A DNA stretch of 64,000 nucleotides from Virgibacillus_N oceani_A (GTDB lineage: Bacteria; Bacillota; Bacilli; Bacillales; Amphibacillaceae). Position 1 is the first letter of the stretch. Each line of letters opens with the position of its first letter. Where the stretch lies: NCBI GenBank assembly GCA_041521345.1, contig JBGOHB010000019.1; one strand, given 5' to 3'. The notes below the pieces were generated by a model. The model worked only from the letters and a program-made list of their open reading frames with translations. It was not told where the DNA came from and did not search any database. This document shows positions 52,391 through 61,556 of the stretch, piece after piece. The position numbers were made by a program, and so were the translations under genes.

Positions 52391-52781
52391 CCATCTTCTC
52401 CTTTCTTATGTCTTATTATAAAACGAATGCTAATAAAAATCCATCCATTTAAGCACTTTTTCTAATTCAATTACATTTATTTTAACTTTTCATAAAGGTT
52501 TTGTAAAATAATTGAAACCAATATTTTAAAAGTGGGTCCTTTTATAGAAGAGGTATGGAAAAATTTTCACGGAAATGAATAAACTGGGTAATAATTATAT
52601 TTAGAGCCTAGCGTTTTCAAAGTTTATATGACCATGCAGCTGACACACGTATGAGGTTGCGGCGTTTTTTTCTGACTTAAAATTCAATGGCTTGAATGAA
52701 TAGGATGATATTAGTATACTAATAGTATTAATATACTTATTCTGAACAGCTAAATAAACTATAAATAGGAGGGATCTTGTC
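52391..52781. other. Gap between yutI and yutM
   Basis: 391 bases without a gene. AT-rich partial palindromes occur around 52715-52745 (TTAGTATACTAATAGTATTA). yutM's ribosome site AGGAGGG is near 52769. Confidence 0.4.
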
Positions 52782-53138
52782 ATGACCATTACTATTACGG
52801 ATGATGCAAGCAAGCAAATCCAGGAAATGATGAAGGATGAATCTGAAGGCGCTCGCCTGCGCTTTGGTATTGAAGGTGGCGGCTGCAGTGGGTTATCTTA
52901 TAAATTAGGTTTTGAGTATGAATTTAACAATGAGCTGGAAACTTTGGATGAGATCAATGACATCCCTATCGTATTAACCAACCAGGATATACCCATTATT
53001 GAAGGTACAAAAATAGATTTCAAACAAAACATGATGGGTGGCGGGTTTAGTATAGACAACCCGAATGCCATCGTATCCTGCGGGTGTGGATCTTCATTCC
53101 GGACAAAGGATAAAGTGGGTGCGCCAGGAGATTGTTAA
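52782..53138 (+). CDS. yutM: YutM, A-type iron-sulfur carrier
   Basis: 118 aa with AGGAGGG. IscA/HesB/ErpA family: GIEGGGCSGLSYKLGF has the first Cys and SCGCGSSF the paired Cys that bind iron or Fe-S. SufA-like carriers hand clusters to 4Fe-4S enzymes. A stable terminator (53145-53180) follows. Confidence 0.95.
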   Translation: MTITITDDASKQIQEMMKDESEGARLRFGIEGGGCSGLSYKLGFEYEFNNELETLDEINDIPIVLTNQDIPIIEGTKIDFKQNMMGGGFSIDNPNAIVSCGCGSSFRTKDKVGAPGDC

Positions 53139-53144
53139 GGATGT

Positions 53145-53180
53145 AAAGCTGGAGCGGAAAAAAACGTTCCAGCTTTTCTT
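53145..53180 (+). terminator. Terminator after yutM
   Basis: AGCTGGAGCG pairs with CGTTCCAGCT across GAAAAAAA, followed by TTTTCTT. Confidence 0.85.
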
Positions 53181-53216
53181 ATATATTTTTGTAGAGTTCA
53201 TACAGGAGGAAACACA

Positions 53217-53910
53217 TGAGTGAAATTTCCGATCGCCATAAACAATTAATAGACAGCAAAGAATTATGTGTAGCGAAAGTTCCATTTTTTTATCAATTGG
53301 ATACAGAGGAAATGCTTGAAATTGTTGCAGACATTTAAATTTTAAAAAGGGAGAAATCATCTTTAGTGATGGTTATCCTTTGGAATATCTCTATATTGTT
53401 CATCTGGGGAGAGTGAAAAATTACCAGCTGTTTGAGTCAGGTAAAGAGCAGCTCTTTCTTCGTATTGTGGAACCTGGTGAATCTATGGGAGAACTTCTCT
53501 TGTATACAGAAAAGACCTATGCAGAGGCGATGGAGAAGACGCAAATCTGTGCAATTTACCGGGATGATATGCAGGGGTTGATGCGAACCCATAACTCTAT
53601 TGCCGTGAAAATTCTGGAGCAGTTCAGCAACCGGCTGGATGATACAGAAAGGCTTGTCGGTCAGCTCAGTTCCAAGGATGTAGAAATGAGAACAATTAGC
53701 CATTTATTAAGGCTTGCGGGTGAAAAAGAATCTCCAGAAATTGTCCTTGCGATGAGAAAAAAAGATCTTGCCTCATATCTGGGTACCGCCCAGGAAACGA
53801 TCAGCAGAAGGCCTTCCAATTTCCAGACAAATGGCTGGATTGAGCTAAAAGGCCATTGGAATATAAAAATATTGGATAGGGAATCAATTTCCGAATTAGC
53901 TACGGGTTAA
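53217..53910 (+). pseudogene. Frameshifted Crp/Fnr-family regulator
   Basis: ATG 53217 opens VPFFYQLDTEEMLEIVADI and stops at TAA 53337-53339. From about there the other frame continues with LNFKKGEIIFSDGYPLEYLYIVHLGRVKNY through 53910. Joining the frames needs a one-base deletion near 53333-53338. The C-terminal part has the Crp/Fnr HTH (KKDLASYLGTAQETISRR) but with PSNF where LSNF is usual in the recognition helix. Cys ligands of an Fe-S Fnr are not evident. It is a recent loss; a sequencing error is an alternative. Confidence 0.7.
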
Positions 53911-53926
53911 CCGAACTGGCGGTTCA

Positions 53927-54193
53927 CTATTTCAAAAGCTTGCGGATGCGTATGAGTGGATTTGTCGATAAGAAGGATGTTCTTCCTTTTCCTTGGCAAA
54001 TCCATTCCTTTTCTATTGTTAGTTCTTCCCGCTTTTCCAGCATTCGATAGTTTTTGTGAATGTAGGGCAAGTGGTACATATCCCCATCATAACTGCCTTT
54101 ATCATGTTGTTTAAGTCCATACAACACCACCCACATACTTCGCCAAATAATACCTTTTAGTATTCTCTTAGAACCGCATGTTTTGTCATACAT
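53927..54193 (-). CDS. Hypothetical protein, 88 aa
   Basis: ATG 54193, behind AAAGGAAG on the minus strand. It is basic, with aromatic residues (MYDKTCGSKRILKGIIWRSMW near the start and ICQGKGRTSFLSTN near the end). No membrane segment and no family recognised. The ribosome site is convincing; conservation unknown. It converges on the crp remnant. Confidence 0.35.
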   Translation of the reverse strand: MYDKTCGSKRILKGIIWRSMWVVLYGLKQHDKGSYDGDMYHLPYIHKNYRMLEKREELTIEKEWICQGKGRTSFLSTNPLIRIRKLLK

Positions 54194-54257
54194 AATCTTC
54201 CTTTCTTAATAAAGTTTGATAATTTTTCATAATTGACTGCATACAATGGAAGTATCG

Positions 54258-54280
54258 GCAAAGCTTCTTATGAACTTTGC
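54258..54280. other. Hairpin upstream of glcG-like gene
   Basis: GCAAAG..TTC with GAA..CTTTGC, loop TTA and small bulges, about 120 bases before the GlcG gene. Possible leader structure. Confidence 0.35.
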
Positions 54281-54400
54281 TATGTTCTATCACATGCACA
54301 GAAAGGAATTGTTGGCAACGGTGTTTAGAACTAAATTATCGATTGTCATAGCAGGAAGCAAAGTGCGCTTCTGCCAAGCTTTCTGAAAAGGAGGAATCAT

Positions 54401-54823
54401 ATGATGGGAAAAATGAAACTTAAATTAGCGAAACGACTTATTAAAGGTGCTGAGCAAGAAGCAAAAAACATTGGTGTTTCCATGGTCATATCCGTCGTAG
54501 ATGAAGGAGGAAATCTAATCGCAATACATCGTATGGATGATGCATGGCTGGCCAGCATTGATATCGCCCATAATAAAGCCTGGACTTCAGTTGCATTAAA
54601 AATGCCAACGGAAGAATTAGCAGAAGCTACTGTTCCTCATGCTGAATTATATGGGTTAAACACAACGAATAATGGGAGAATAGTTATCTTCGGAGGAGGC
54701 ATTCCGCTGGAAATGAACGATCAGGTTATAGGCGGAGTTGGGGTTAGTGGAAGTACTGTAGATAATGATATTCAAGTAGCACAGGCGGCAGTAGATGTTT
54801 TTGAACAATTAAAATCAAATTAA
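54401..54823 (+). CDS. GlcG/HbpS heme-binding-type protein
   Basis: 140 aa with AAAGGAGG upstream. The Haem_degrading/GlcG domain has VVDEGGNLIAIHRMDDAWLAS, KAWTSVALKMPTEEL, and VIFGGGIPLEMNDQVIGGVGVSG. Family members are octameric and bind heme or small ligands, or act with glycolate operons; here no such operon is present. Function is thus unclear. Confidence 0.85.
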   Translation: MMGKMKLKLAKRLIKGAEQEAKNIGVSMVISVVDEGGNLIAIHRMDDAWLASIDIAHNKAWTSVALKMPTEELAEATVPHAELYGLNTTNNGRIVIFGGGIPLEMNDQVIGGVGVSGSTVDNDIQVAQAAVDVFEQLKSN

Positions 54824-55005
54824 GAACTGTAATTGGCTGATTAAAGATGTATTTTGGACACATATTACTATTCGAAAACTTGACCGTACGAATTTTAGTG
54901 AAAACTGAACTTGCTAATAGAAAATAGTCCCCTTTTATAGGCAATTCCATTACTAGAGAACCTCGGATGATGAATTTTATTGTAATAGGTATATGATACA
55001 AAAAA

Positions 55006-55034
55006 TGAGGCAGAACTTGATTTGCGCTGCCTCT
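55006..55034 (-). terminator. Terminator after yumC
   Basis: GAGGCAG and CTGCCTC form a 7-bp stem, loop 13 bases. On the minus strand it is followed by A/T-rich TTTTTTGTAT. Confidence 0.6.
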
Positions 55035-55123
55035 CTAAAAAGATTGGGACAAGGAACCTGGGACTGTGCTAAATACTCGTCTCATCGTAAAGAGTTGTCT
55101 CTGCATCTCCTGTTCTCGTGCCC

Positions 55124-56110
55124 CTAAAACATTGCGGTTGAATGCTTCGGCTGTAGTCTTGCTTTTGGATCAATATACTGTTTGGCATTATTAATGGCTG
55201 TTGGACCTTCGCCAAAGCCGGTGGCGATTAGTTTTACCTTGCCTTCGAATGTAGAAATATCGCCGGCTGCGTAAATGCCCGGGATGTTTGTTTCCATTTT
55301 CGTATTAACTACGATGCTGTTCTTCTCAATCTCCAGGCCCCAGTCCTTAATTGGTCCCAGTTTAGAGACAAATCCATAGTTACATAGAACGGAATCCACA
55401 TCCAACTCTATTTTTTTATCTCCTTTAACCTCTTCCAGAATGATTTGGTCAATTTTATCACTGGCGACTATATCTATTGGTGCATAGGGTGTTAACACAT
55501 CCACCGAGGAATGCATCAGTTTTTCCACACTATGCTCATGTGCCCGGAATTTATCCCTGCGGTGAACAAGGGTTACTTGTTTAGCGATAGGCTCAAGCAT
55601 TAGCGCCCAGTCGACAGCAGAGTCACCTCCGCCCAAGAGGACAATATTCTGGTCCTTATAGCGATTCATATCATTTACATGGTAATGAAGATTAATGCCT
55701 TCAAATTGATCACATCCGTCAATGCCAAGCCGGCGCGGCTGAAATGCTCCGTTTCCTGCTGTTATAATGATTGTCTTGGTGAAATGGGTCTCATCTGTAT
55801 TTGAAGTCAATTTAAATGTACCATCTTCCAGCCGTTCCACTTTTTCAATGGCCTGACCAAGCACAATTGTCGAATCAAACATATTAGCCTGTTCCTCCAG
55901 ATTATCAACCAAATCCTGTGCTCGCACTTTCGGAAATCCTGCAACATCATATATATCTTTCTCCGGATACAGGGCGGTTAATTGCCCGCCGGTATGCGGT
56001 AAGCTTTCAATAATCTTCACACTTGCTTGGCGCATTCCTCCGTAAAAGGCTGTAAATAAGCCTGCCGGACCCGCGCCAATAATGGTGACGTCATATATTT
56101 TTTCGTCCAT
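55124..56110 (-). CDS. yumC: Ferredoxin-NADP reductase, type 2 (YumC)
   Basis: 328 aa from ATG 56110 with GGGGGTAA upstream; the in-frame extension to 56146 lacks a site. Thioredoxin-reductase-like, FAD motif VTIIGAGPAGLFTAFYGG and NADPH motif VLLGGGDSAVDWA. It lacks the redox CxxC of thioredoxin reductase. Reduces ferredoxin or flavodoxin from NADPH in Bacillota. Confidence 0.94.
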   Translation of the reverse strand: MDEKIYDVTIIGAGPAGLFTAFYGGMRQASVKIIESLPHTGGQLTALYPEKDIYDVAGFPKVRAQDLVDNLEEQANMFDSTIVLGQAIEKVERLEDGTFKLTSNTDETHFTKTIIITAGNGAFQPRRLGIDGCDQFEGINLHYHVNDMNRYKDQNIVLLGGGDSAVDWALMLEPIAKQVTLVHRRDKFRAHEHSVEKLMHSSVDVLTPYAPIDIVASDKIDQIILEEVKGDKKIELDVDSVLCNYGFVSKLGPIKDWGLEIEKNSIVVNTKMETNIPGIYAAGDISTFEGKVKLIATGFGEGPTAINNAKQYIDPKARLQPKHSTAMF

Positions 56111-56471
56111 GGAATTACCCCCGTCAATCTGAGTGTTAAAAGACAACCTCTTTTATCGTACCACATTAAGTCGATAAATGAATAATAATGCAATTCGCGA
56201 GTAATATTCAAGTTTTGGAATTAGGGGTTGAAAAATCACCTTGAAAAAGCTATGATGGTTTTTGGGTATGTTACAATAAGATAACAAAAACATAATCTTT
56301 TTATTACAATTTCAGGGAATGCGAAAAGTTCTCGTTCCACTGAAAAGAATTGGGTCTGCAATAAATGCTCACCCACTAAAAGATACTCAAAATATACTAA
56401 TGCATAACTACGCGAGAGCTGTTGGATATAACTAAATCCAATTAATTAACTAAAACGAAAGTGGTGCCATC

Positions 56472-57689
56472 ATGAATAAGCCAAATATTGTCATTTTGGG
56501 TGCTGGCTATGGCGGTATAATGACAACTGTAAAACTACAAAAAACCTTAAATATAAATGATGCGAATATAACGCTTGTTAATATGAATGATTATCACTAC
56601 CAGACAACATGGCTGCATGAAAATGCTGCAGGAACCTTGCATCATGACCAGACGAGAATTCCCATCCGGAATATTATTAATTTGAGTAAAATAAATTTTG
56701 TCCTGGACAAAGTCATATCGATAAAACCGGATGAGAAGAAAGTAAAACTTGAATCTACTGAACTAGCATATGATATTCTGGTTGTCGGCTTGGGATTTGA
56801 AGCTGCCACTTTTGGTATTCCTGGGTTAAAAGAACATGCATTTACGATTGATAATATAAACAGCGCAAGACTGATCAGAGAGCATTTGAATTATAATTTT
56901 GCCATGTTTCATAATGAAAATAAAGCAAATCAGGCTCGTCTGAATATTGTCGTTGGCGGGGGCGGTTTCACAGGTGTGGAATTTTTAGGTGAGCTGGCTA
57001 ACCGTATTCCTGAAATGTGCGAGGAATATGATATAGATAAAAATTTGGTGCGGATTATAAATATTGAAGCAGCGCATTCTATTTTACCTGATTTTGACCC
57101 ATTTCTCGCCGAGTATGCGATGAATTCATTGGAAGCACGAGGGGTAGAATTCATCACTGGTGCGAAATTAATAGCATGTAAATCAGCAAGCATTGTTTAT
57201 GAACGGGACGGAAACGAATTCGAGCTGCCAACCATGACTGCTATCTGGACTGCCGGAGTTCGTGCCAATTCCATTGTGGAAGAATCCGGCATGGAAACAA
57301 ACCGCGGAAAAGTTGAAGTACGTCATGACTTGCGCACACCTGAATATGATGATGTGTTTGTGATTGGGGATTGTGCTTTAATTAAAAATGTAAAAAGTGG
57401 AAAACCATATCCTCCTACTGCACAAATGGCGATTCAGCAGGCCGCAACAGCAGCAGATAATGTAAAAGCAATTGTACATGATGAAGATTTGGAAGCATTC
57501 ACACCGAAAAATGCCGGCACGGTTGCTTCTTTAGGGAATAATGACGCCATTGGTGTTTTCCAAAATAATCAAAAACTGCTTGGCTGGAAAGCAACATTTA
57601 TGAAAAAGATGATTGACAATCGATATTTATTCAAGCTGGGTGGGGTAAACCTCCTCATGAAAAACGGTAAGTTCAATATTTTTTATTGA
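56472..57689 (+). CDS. ndh: Type II NADH dehydrogenase
   Basis: 405 aa. FAD motif VILGAGYGGIMT, NADH motif VVGGGGFTGVEFLGELA and C-terminal FVIGDCA. Non-proton-pumping NADH:menaquinone oxidoreductase attached to the inner membrane by the C-terminal amphipathic tail. The nearest B. subtilis match by position is yutJ; the window order (yumC, ndh, yuiB) is conserved. Confidence 0.93.
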   Translation: MNKPNIVILGAGYGGIMTTVKLQKTLNINDANITLVNMNDYHYQTTWLHENAAGTLHHDQTRIPIRNIINLSKINFVLDKVISIKPDEKKVKLESTELAYDILVVGLGFEAATFGIPGLKEHAFTIDNINSARLIREHLNYNFAMFHNENKANQARLNIVVGGGGFTGVEFLGELANRIPEMCEEYDIDKNLVRIINIEAAHSILPDFDPFLAEYAMNSLEARGVEFITGAKLIACKSASIVYERDGNEFELPTMTAIWTAGVRANSIVEESGMETNRGKVEVRHDLRTPEYDDVFVIGDCALIKNVKSGKPYPPTAQMAIQQAATAADNVKAIVHDEDLEAFTPKNAGTVASLGNNDAIGVFQNNQKLLGWKATFMKKMIDNRYLFKLGGVNLLMKNGKFNIFY

Positions 57690-57716
57690 GATTTTGCTTT
57701 ATCGAGAAAAAATAGG

Positions 57717-57748
57717 CAGAGGCAAGAACTTGTCTTTGCTTTTTTCTT
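57717..57748 (+). terminator. Terminator after ndh
   Basis: GCAAGA pairs with TCTTTGC around ACTTG, with TTTTTTC following. Confidence 0.6.
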
Positions 57749-57797
57749 TTTTTCAATTTAAAATGAAAGCTGTATGTAGTGGAGAGGAGTTTCATCA

Positions 57798-58109
57798 TTG
57801 ATCCAATTATTTGTATCTGTTTTACTTTATTTTGTTATTTTCTTTGGTATTGCATTTATTTTAAATATGCTTTTAAGAACCACTTGGCTTATGGCTTTTT
57901 TATATCCGGTCGTTGTGCTGCTGATTATAGATGATTTGCCTGTATCGGTATATTTTACCAGTCCAATTTCTTCTGCACAGACAGCTTTTTCCAGAATCGC
58001 TGAAATTACAGCAATCGATTGGATCATTCTAGCTTCAGGTTTAGTTGGTGCAATTGTATCCGGAATTGTTATTAAACTACTACGGAGAAGCGGTTATCGC
58101 ATGTTTTAA
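57798..58109 (+). CDS. yuiB: YuiB, membrane protein
   Basis: 103 aa from TTG 57798 behind GGAGAGGAG. Three hydrophobic stretches (about residues 5-25, 30-48 and 78-97) and the yuiB-like FFGIAFILNMLLRTTW and GLVGAIVSGIVIKLLRRSGY. Function unknown. It starts the yuiB-yuiC unit; yuiC is 60 bases downstream. Confidence 0.88.
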   Translation: MIQLFVSVLLYFVIFFGIAFILNMLLRTTWLMAFLYPVVVLLIIDDLPVSVYFTSPISSAQTAFSRIAEITAIDWIILASGLVGAIVSGIVIKLLRRSGYRMF

Positions 58110-58169
58110 CTAGTTTTATGAATAAAATTCTCTTATAAAGGGTATGATGACATCCAGTGAGGTGTTTAC

Positions 58170-58862
58170 ATGAAATTAAGGAATTTTATTCAAAGAACAA
58201 CGATGGTGATGTTAATTTCAGCTGCTCTTTTTGTAACATTATCATCTATTTCCAACGTGCCAATTACACATATCAAAGCGTGGGCACAAGGGAATTCACT
58301 TGGGACGCTTGCCCTGTCCGATGAACAGGAAACGCGTAGACATATAGCATTAGAGGAAAAAAGACTAAATCATATGGAAGAAGATAAAAAATTAATTTCC
58401 AGTGAAGATATTGAAGGCCCGCAAACACTGGAGGAAGCAATTGCAATGGAGGAGTATCCAAGTGCAAATGTTATTGCCACTGGATATACCGCTGGAGTGG
58501 AATCAACCGGGAAAACATCGGACCATCCACTATATGGCATTACTTTTTCCGGTGTACAAGTTACCAGAGACTTGTATTCTACTATAGCAGCTGATTTGGA
58601 TATTTATCCTATAGGTACGGTAATGTATATTCCCGATTATGGTTATGGCGTGGTTGCTGATAAAGGCAGTGCCATTACAGGGGAAAAAATTGATTTGTAT
58701 TATGAAACCGTAGAGGATGTATTTTCCGAATGGGGTAAAAGAGAACTTGACGTTTATATCGTGGAAATGGGCGATGGAAGTTTAACAGACGATGATTTAC
58801 TTACATTAAATGAGGATGAATCCATGCAAGTATTCAGACAGCAGATGTTTGAAGAATATTAA
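58170..58862 (+). CDS. yuiC: YuiC-like 3D-domain protein, putative lytic transglycosylase
   Basis: 230 aa. Signal-type N-terminus, a helical middle, then a 3D domain (double-psi barrel) with VVADKGSAITGEKIDLYYET, where conserved Asp residues sit. B. subtilis YuiC is a small MltA-like transglycosylase related to Sps/Rpf stationary-phase survival proteins, acting on cell wall. Expected location is outside the membrane. Confidence 0.9.
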   Translation: MKLRNFIQRTTMVMLISAALFVTLSSISNVPITHIKAWAQGNSLGTLALSDEQETRRHIALEEKRLNHMEEDKKLISSEDIEGPQTLEEAIAMEEYPSANVIATGYTAGVESTGKTSDHPLYGITFSGVQVTRDLYSTIAADLDIYPIGTVMYIPDYGYGVVADKGSAITGEKIDLYYETVEDVFSEWGKRELDVYIVEMGDGSLTDDDLLTLNEDESMQVFRQQMFEEY

Positions 58863-58867
58863 TGATA

Positions 58868-58918
58868 TGATGAAAAATCCCGGTGATTGCTCTTAAAGAC
58901 AATCCCGGGGTTTTTTGT
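58868..58918 (+). terminator. Terminator after yuiC
   Basis: AAATCCCGG.GATTG pairs with CAATC.CCGGGGTTT, with a loop CTCTTAAAGA and a T-run. Confidence 0.75.
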
Positions 58919-59392
58919 TTAATATAAAGGATACAATAAGAAGGCAATGGCAATGCCCGTCAAGCCGCCGAAGAATACTTCAATCGGCTGATGGCCGAGC
59001 AGTTCTTTCAAATCCTCCCTGATTTCTTTTTCTTCTTTTTTATTCCAGTCTTTTGATGTTTCTACAAGCATTTGAAAATCCTTCTGCAGTTGGTTTAGGA
59101 CAATCGCCTGCTCCCCTGCTTGTCTCCTCACACCAGAGGCATCAAACATAATAATAATGGCAAAAACGACAGATATACCAAACATGGTGGAGGTGACACC
59201 TTCCATAATACCAACTGCTGTGGAAAGCGCTGCTACAGCTGCTGAGTGACTGCTGGGCATGCCGCCGGTACTAAAGGCCAATTCAGGCTTGAATTCTTTT
59301 GTAACGGCCAATCGTAACGGAATTTTGATTACCTGGGCAAATACGATAGCTGATAGTGCAGCCCATAGTGGGTAATTGAGGAAAATCTCCAT
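58919..59392 (-). CDS. yuiD: YuiD, divergent PAP2 family protein
   Basis: 157 aa from ATG 59392 (AAGGGTG 8 bases upstream; GTG 59401 is an alternative). DUF212/divergent PAP2 type with GGMPSSHSAAVAALSTAVGIMEG and FGISVVFAIIIMFDASGVRRQAG, and four to five membrane helices. Related to phosphatidic acid phosphatases but lacking some canonical residues; role unknown. It converges with yuiC. Confidence 0.92.
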   Translation of the reverse strand: MEIFLNYPLWAALSAIVFAQVIKIPLRLAVTKEFKPELAFSTGGMPSSHSAAVAALSTAVGIMEGVTSTMFGISVVFAIIIMFDASGVRRQAGEQAIVLNQLQKDFQMLVETSKDWNKKEEKEIREDLKELLGHQPIEVFFGGLTGIAIAFLLYPLY

Positions 59393-59530
59393 AGTGTGCA
59401 CACCCTTCCTGCTGAGTATTATTTTAAGGTTATTTTACCATAATTGAGCGGGAAAAGCATGCCCGTGCGGTATTACGAAAAATATTCAAAATAAGGTGTG
59501 TGTGAGTCCTGCTTCGGTACTTTATACAAA

Positions 59531-60124
59531 TCAAGCCCGGGATAAGCTTGCTGAAATTCGCTTGGCTGCACCTACCATAAACATAGCAGCGAGACTGGCC
59601 AGTGCTGCATCTTTTATAAGGAATGGAGTCATACTTGCCCATGCCAATCCATAGGTAATCGGCAATTCCAGCCACAGATTCATGGCAAAATACATATAGG
59701 TTACACCGATACCATAGTTGATAATCAGTCCAATTGCTGAGGCTCCTAAATAAAAGGAAAAATTCTCCCTTTTATTTTTCTCCGCAATCCAGCCAGTAAT
59801 AAAAGCACTAAAGACAAATGATATGATAAAGCCTCCAGTAGGCATGGCAAATGCCATAGGACCACCTATCAGCCCAGAGAAAACTGGTACCCCTGCAAAA
59901 CCAACTAGTATGTATGTAATCATCGAAATGGTACCCAGTCTTCTTCCGAGCATCAATCCTGCTAAAATAGCAAAGAAGGTCTGTAGTGATAGCGGCACAC
60001 TCGCCCCGCCAATTGGCACAGCCAAAAACGGAAACCAAACGGTAATATTTGCCCCAATGGCCATCAAACAAACAAATACTGCCCCATAGGTTAAATCAAT
60101 TGCACGTAATTTTCTCATCTCCAT
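59531..60124 (-). CDS. bioY: BioY, biotin transporter S-component
   Basis: 197 aa, six membrane helices; ATG 60124, or 60118 with better ribosome-site spacing. Typical BioY text: GGASVPLSLQTFFAILAGLMLGRRLG and PTGGFIISFVFSAFITGW. It captures biotin and works alone or with the ECF energising module (EcfA/A'/T), which is not in the window. Regulation by BirA is strongly indicated (see operator). No biotin biosynthesis genes are adjacent. Confidence 0.95.
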   Translation of the reverse strand: MEMRKLRAIDLTYGAVFVCLMAIGANITVWFPFLAVPIGGASVPLSLQTFFAILAGLMLGRRLGTISMITYILVGFAGVPVFSGLIGGPMAFAMPTGGFIISFVFSAFITGWIAEKNKRENFSFYLGASAIGLIINYGIGVTYMYFAMNLWLELPITYGLAWASMTPFLIKDAALASLAAMFMVGAAKRISASLSRA

Positions 60125-60142
60125 TTTCTCCCCTTTGTGATG

Positions 60143-60195
60143 ATAATATAGGGAAGTCAGGCGGTTGTCAACCTAAATTTAATTAGGTTGACAAC
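60143..60195 (-). promoter_or_regulatory. BirA-type operator overlapping sigma-A promoter of bioY
   Basis: GTTGTCAACCT at 60164-60174 and AGGTTGACAAC at 60185-60195 are perfect inverted 11-mers with a 10-base AT centre, the pattern of Bacillales BirA sites. On the minus strand TTGACA (60171-60166) and TATTAT (60148-60143) are 17 bases apart. The operator thus covers the -35, so biotinyl-BirA would block bioY. Confidence 0.85.
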
Positions 60196-60286
60196 GAGGG
60201 GTTGAAATGAAGAGACAAAAACAAGTAGGGTACAAAATATTCCCGGACAGTGCGTGTGGTTCATTCGTCACATTCTCGGATTCGTC

Positions 60287-60484
60287 TATGGTACATTAAA
60301 ATCCCAAAACGAGAATGATGTATCGTAAATTTAGTTAATGGTAGTATGAAAGTCTTAAAAGTTGGAAATGATGTATCATTAAATTTGTTAATGGTACATG
60401 AAAGTCTTAAAAGTTGGAAATGATGTATCGTAAATTTAGTTAATGGTACATGAAAAGCTTAAAAATCGAAAATGATGTATCAAA
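60287..60484. repeat. Tandem repeat array, period 52-53 bp, between bioY and deoD
   Basis: Units begin AATGATGTATC at 60314, 60367 and 60419, with a partial at 60471. Units contain TAAATTTAGTTAATGGTA, ACATGAAAGTCTTAAAAG and GTTGGA in order. Another partial unit (ATGGTACATTAAAATCCC) lies before 60314. Copies differ by a few bases. No coding frame spans the array. Confidence 0.85.
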
Positions 60485-60606
60485 AAACTGTTTACAGCAA
60501 ACTTCGCTATTATTTTTTAATAGCCTGGAAGGTAGATATAGCATCTGAACCTAACTTAGCTATCACGGTAACCAAGTTAACATATATTGATTTTTATAAA
60601 TAAAAA

Positions 60607-60637
60607 AGGTGAGGCTATGATCTGATTAGCCTCACAT
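60607..60637 (-). terminator. Terminator after deoD
   Basis: On the minus strand GTGAGGCTA pairs with TAGCCTCAC around ATCAGATCA, followed by CTTTTTTATT. Confidence 0.85.
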
Positions 60638-60642
60638 GAAAG

Positions 60643-61350
60643 TTATTTCACAGCAGCTTCCAACGCAATTTCCATCATTTCGTTAAATGTCGTCTGTCTT
60701 TCTTCCGCGGTTGTTTCTTCTCCGGTTAAAATATGATCGGAAACGGTGAGAATGGACAAAGCTTGGCGATCAAATTTCTGAGCGAGTGTATAAAGTGCTG
60801 TGGTTTCCATTTCCACTGCCAAAACATTATATTTAGCCAATAATTCATTTACCTCTTTCGCATTATCACGATAAAACGTATCGCTGGTGAAAACATTACC
60901 CACTCTAAGATTAAGCCCTTTTTCCGTACCTGCGTCATGAGCAGATTTCAATAAATCAAAATCTGCCAATGGAGCATAATCAATGTTACCGAAAATCAGC
61001 CGGTTCATTTGTGAATCAGTTGTAGAACCCTGAGCTAGGATGACATCGCGAACACGCACATCCTTCTGAATTGCACCACAGGTTCCTACACGAATTAGTT
61101 TTTTTACATCATAGCTTTGGATTAATTCATTTACATAAATGGAAATCGATGGAACTCCCATTCCCGTCCCTTGAACAGACACACGTTCTCCTTTATATGT
61201 TCCCGTATACCCAAGCATGCCGCGTACATTGTTGTATTGAGACACGCCTTCTAAAAAGTTTTCCGCAATGAATTTTGCCCGCAGCGGGTCACCAGGGAGT
61301 AATATTTTATCCGCAATTTCTCCTTCTTTTGCACCAATATGTACACTCAC
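60643..61350 (-). CDS. deoD: Purine nucleoside phosphorylase, DeoD type
   Basis: 235 aa, GTG start with AAAAGGAGG upstream. Typical DeoD: IADKILLPGDPLRAKFIAENFLE, RVGTCGAIQ and VEMETTALYTLA, with the catalytic Asp in TVSDHILTGEE. Splits purine nucleosides with phosphate to base and ribose-1-phosphate. Single gene with its own terminator. Confidence 0.97.
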   Translation of the reverse strand: MSVHIGAKEGEIADKILLPGDPLRAKFIAENFLEGVSQYNNVRGMLGYTGTYKGERVSVQGTGMGVPSISIYVNELIQSYDVKKLIRVGTCGAIQKDVRVRDVILAQGSTTDSQMNRLIFGNIDYAPLADFDLLKSAHDAGTEKGLNLRVGNVFTSDTFYRDNAKEVNELLAKYNVLAVEMETTALYTLAQKFDRQALSILTVSDHILTGEETTAEERQTTFNEMMEIALEAAVK

Positions 61351-61451
61351 AATTTATTCCTCCTTTTTAAAATTAAGTTATCATAAGGCGTGGCCAAAAA
61401 CAAACGATTACATAGAGTGGTCATGGAATGGAGGAAATCAACTCTTATTAT

Positions 61452-61480
61452 TTTAAAAATAGGGGATTATTGTATATAAT
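61452..61480 (+). promoter_or_regulatory. Possible promoter of the HPr gene
   Basis: TTTAAA and TATAAT (61475-61480) at 17-base spacing, 77 bases before ptsH. Confidence 0.4.
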
Positions 61481-61556
61481 AGGTATAGTTCAGTTATTCA
61501 CTAATTCTATTACAAAGTTGAAATAAGGTTAAAATATGGAAAAGGATGCGATTTCA

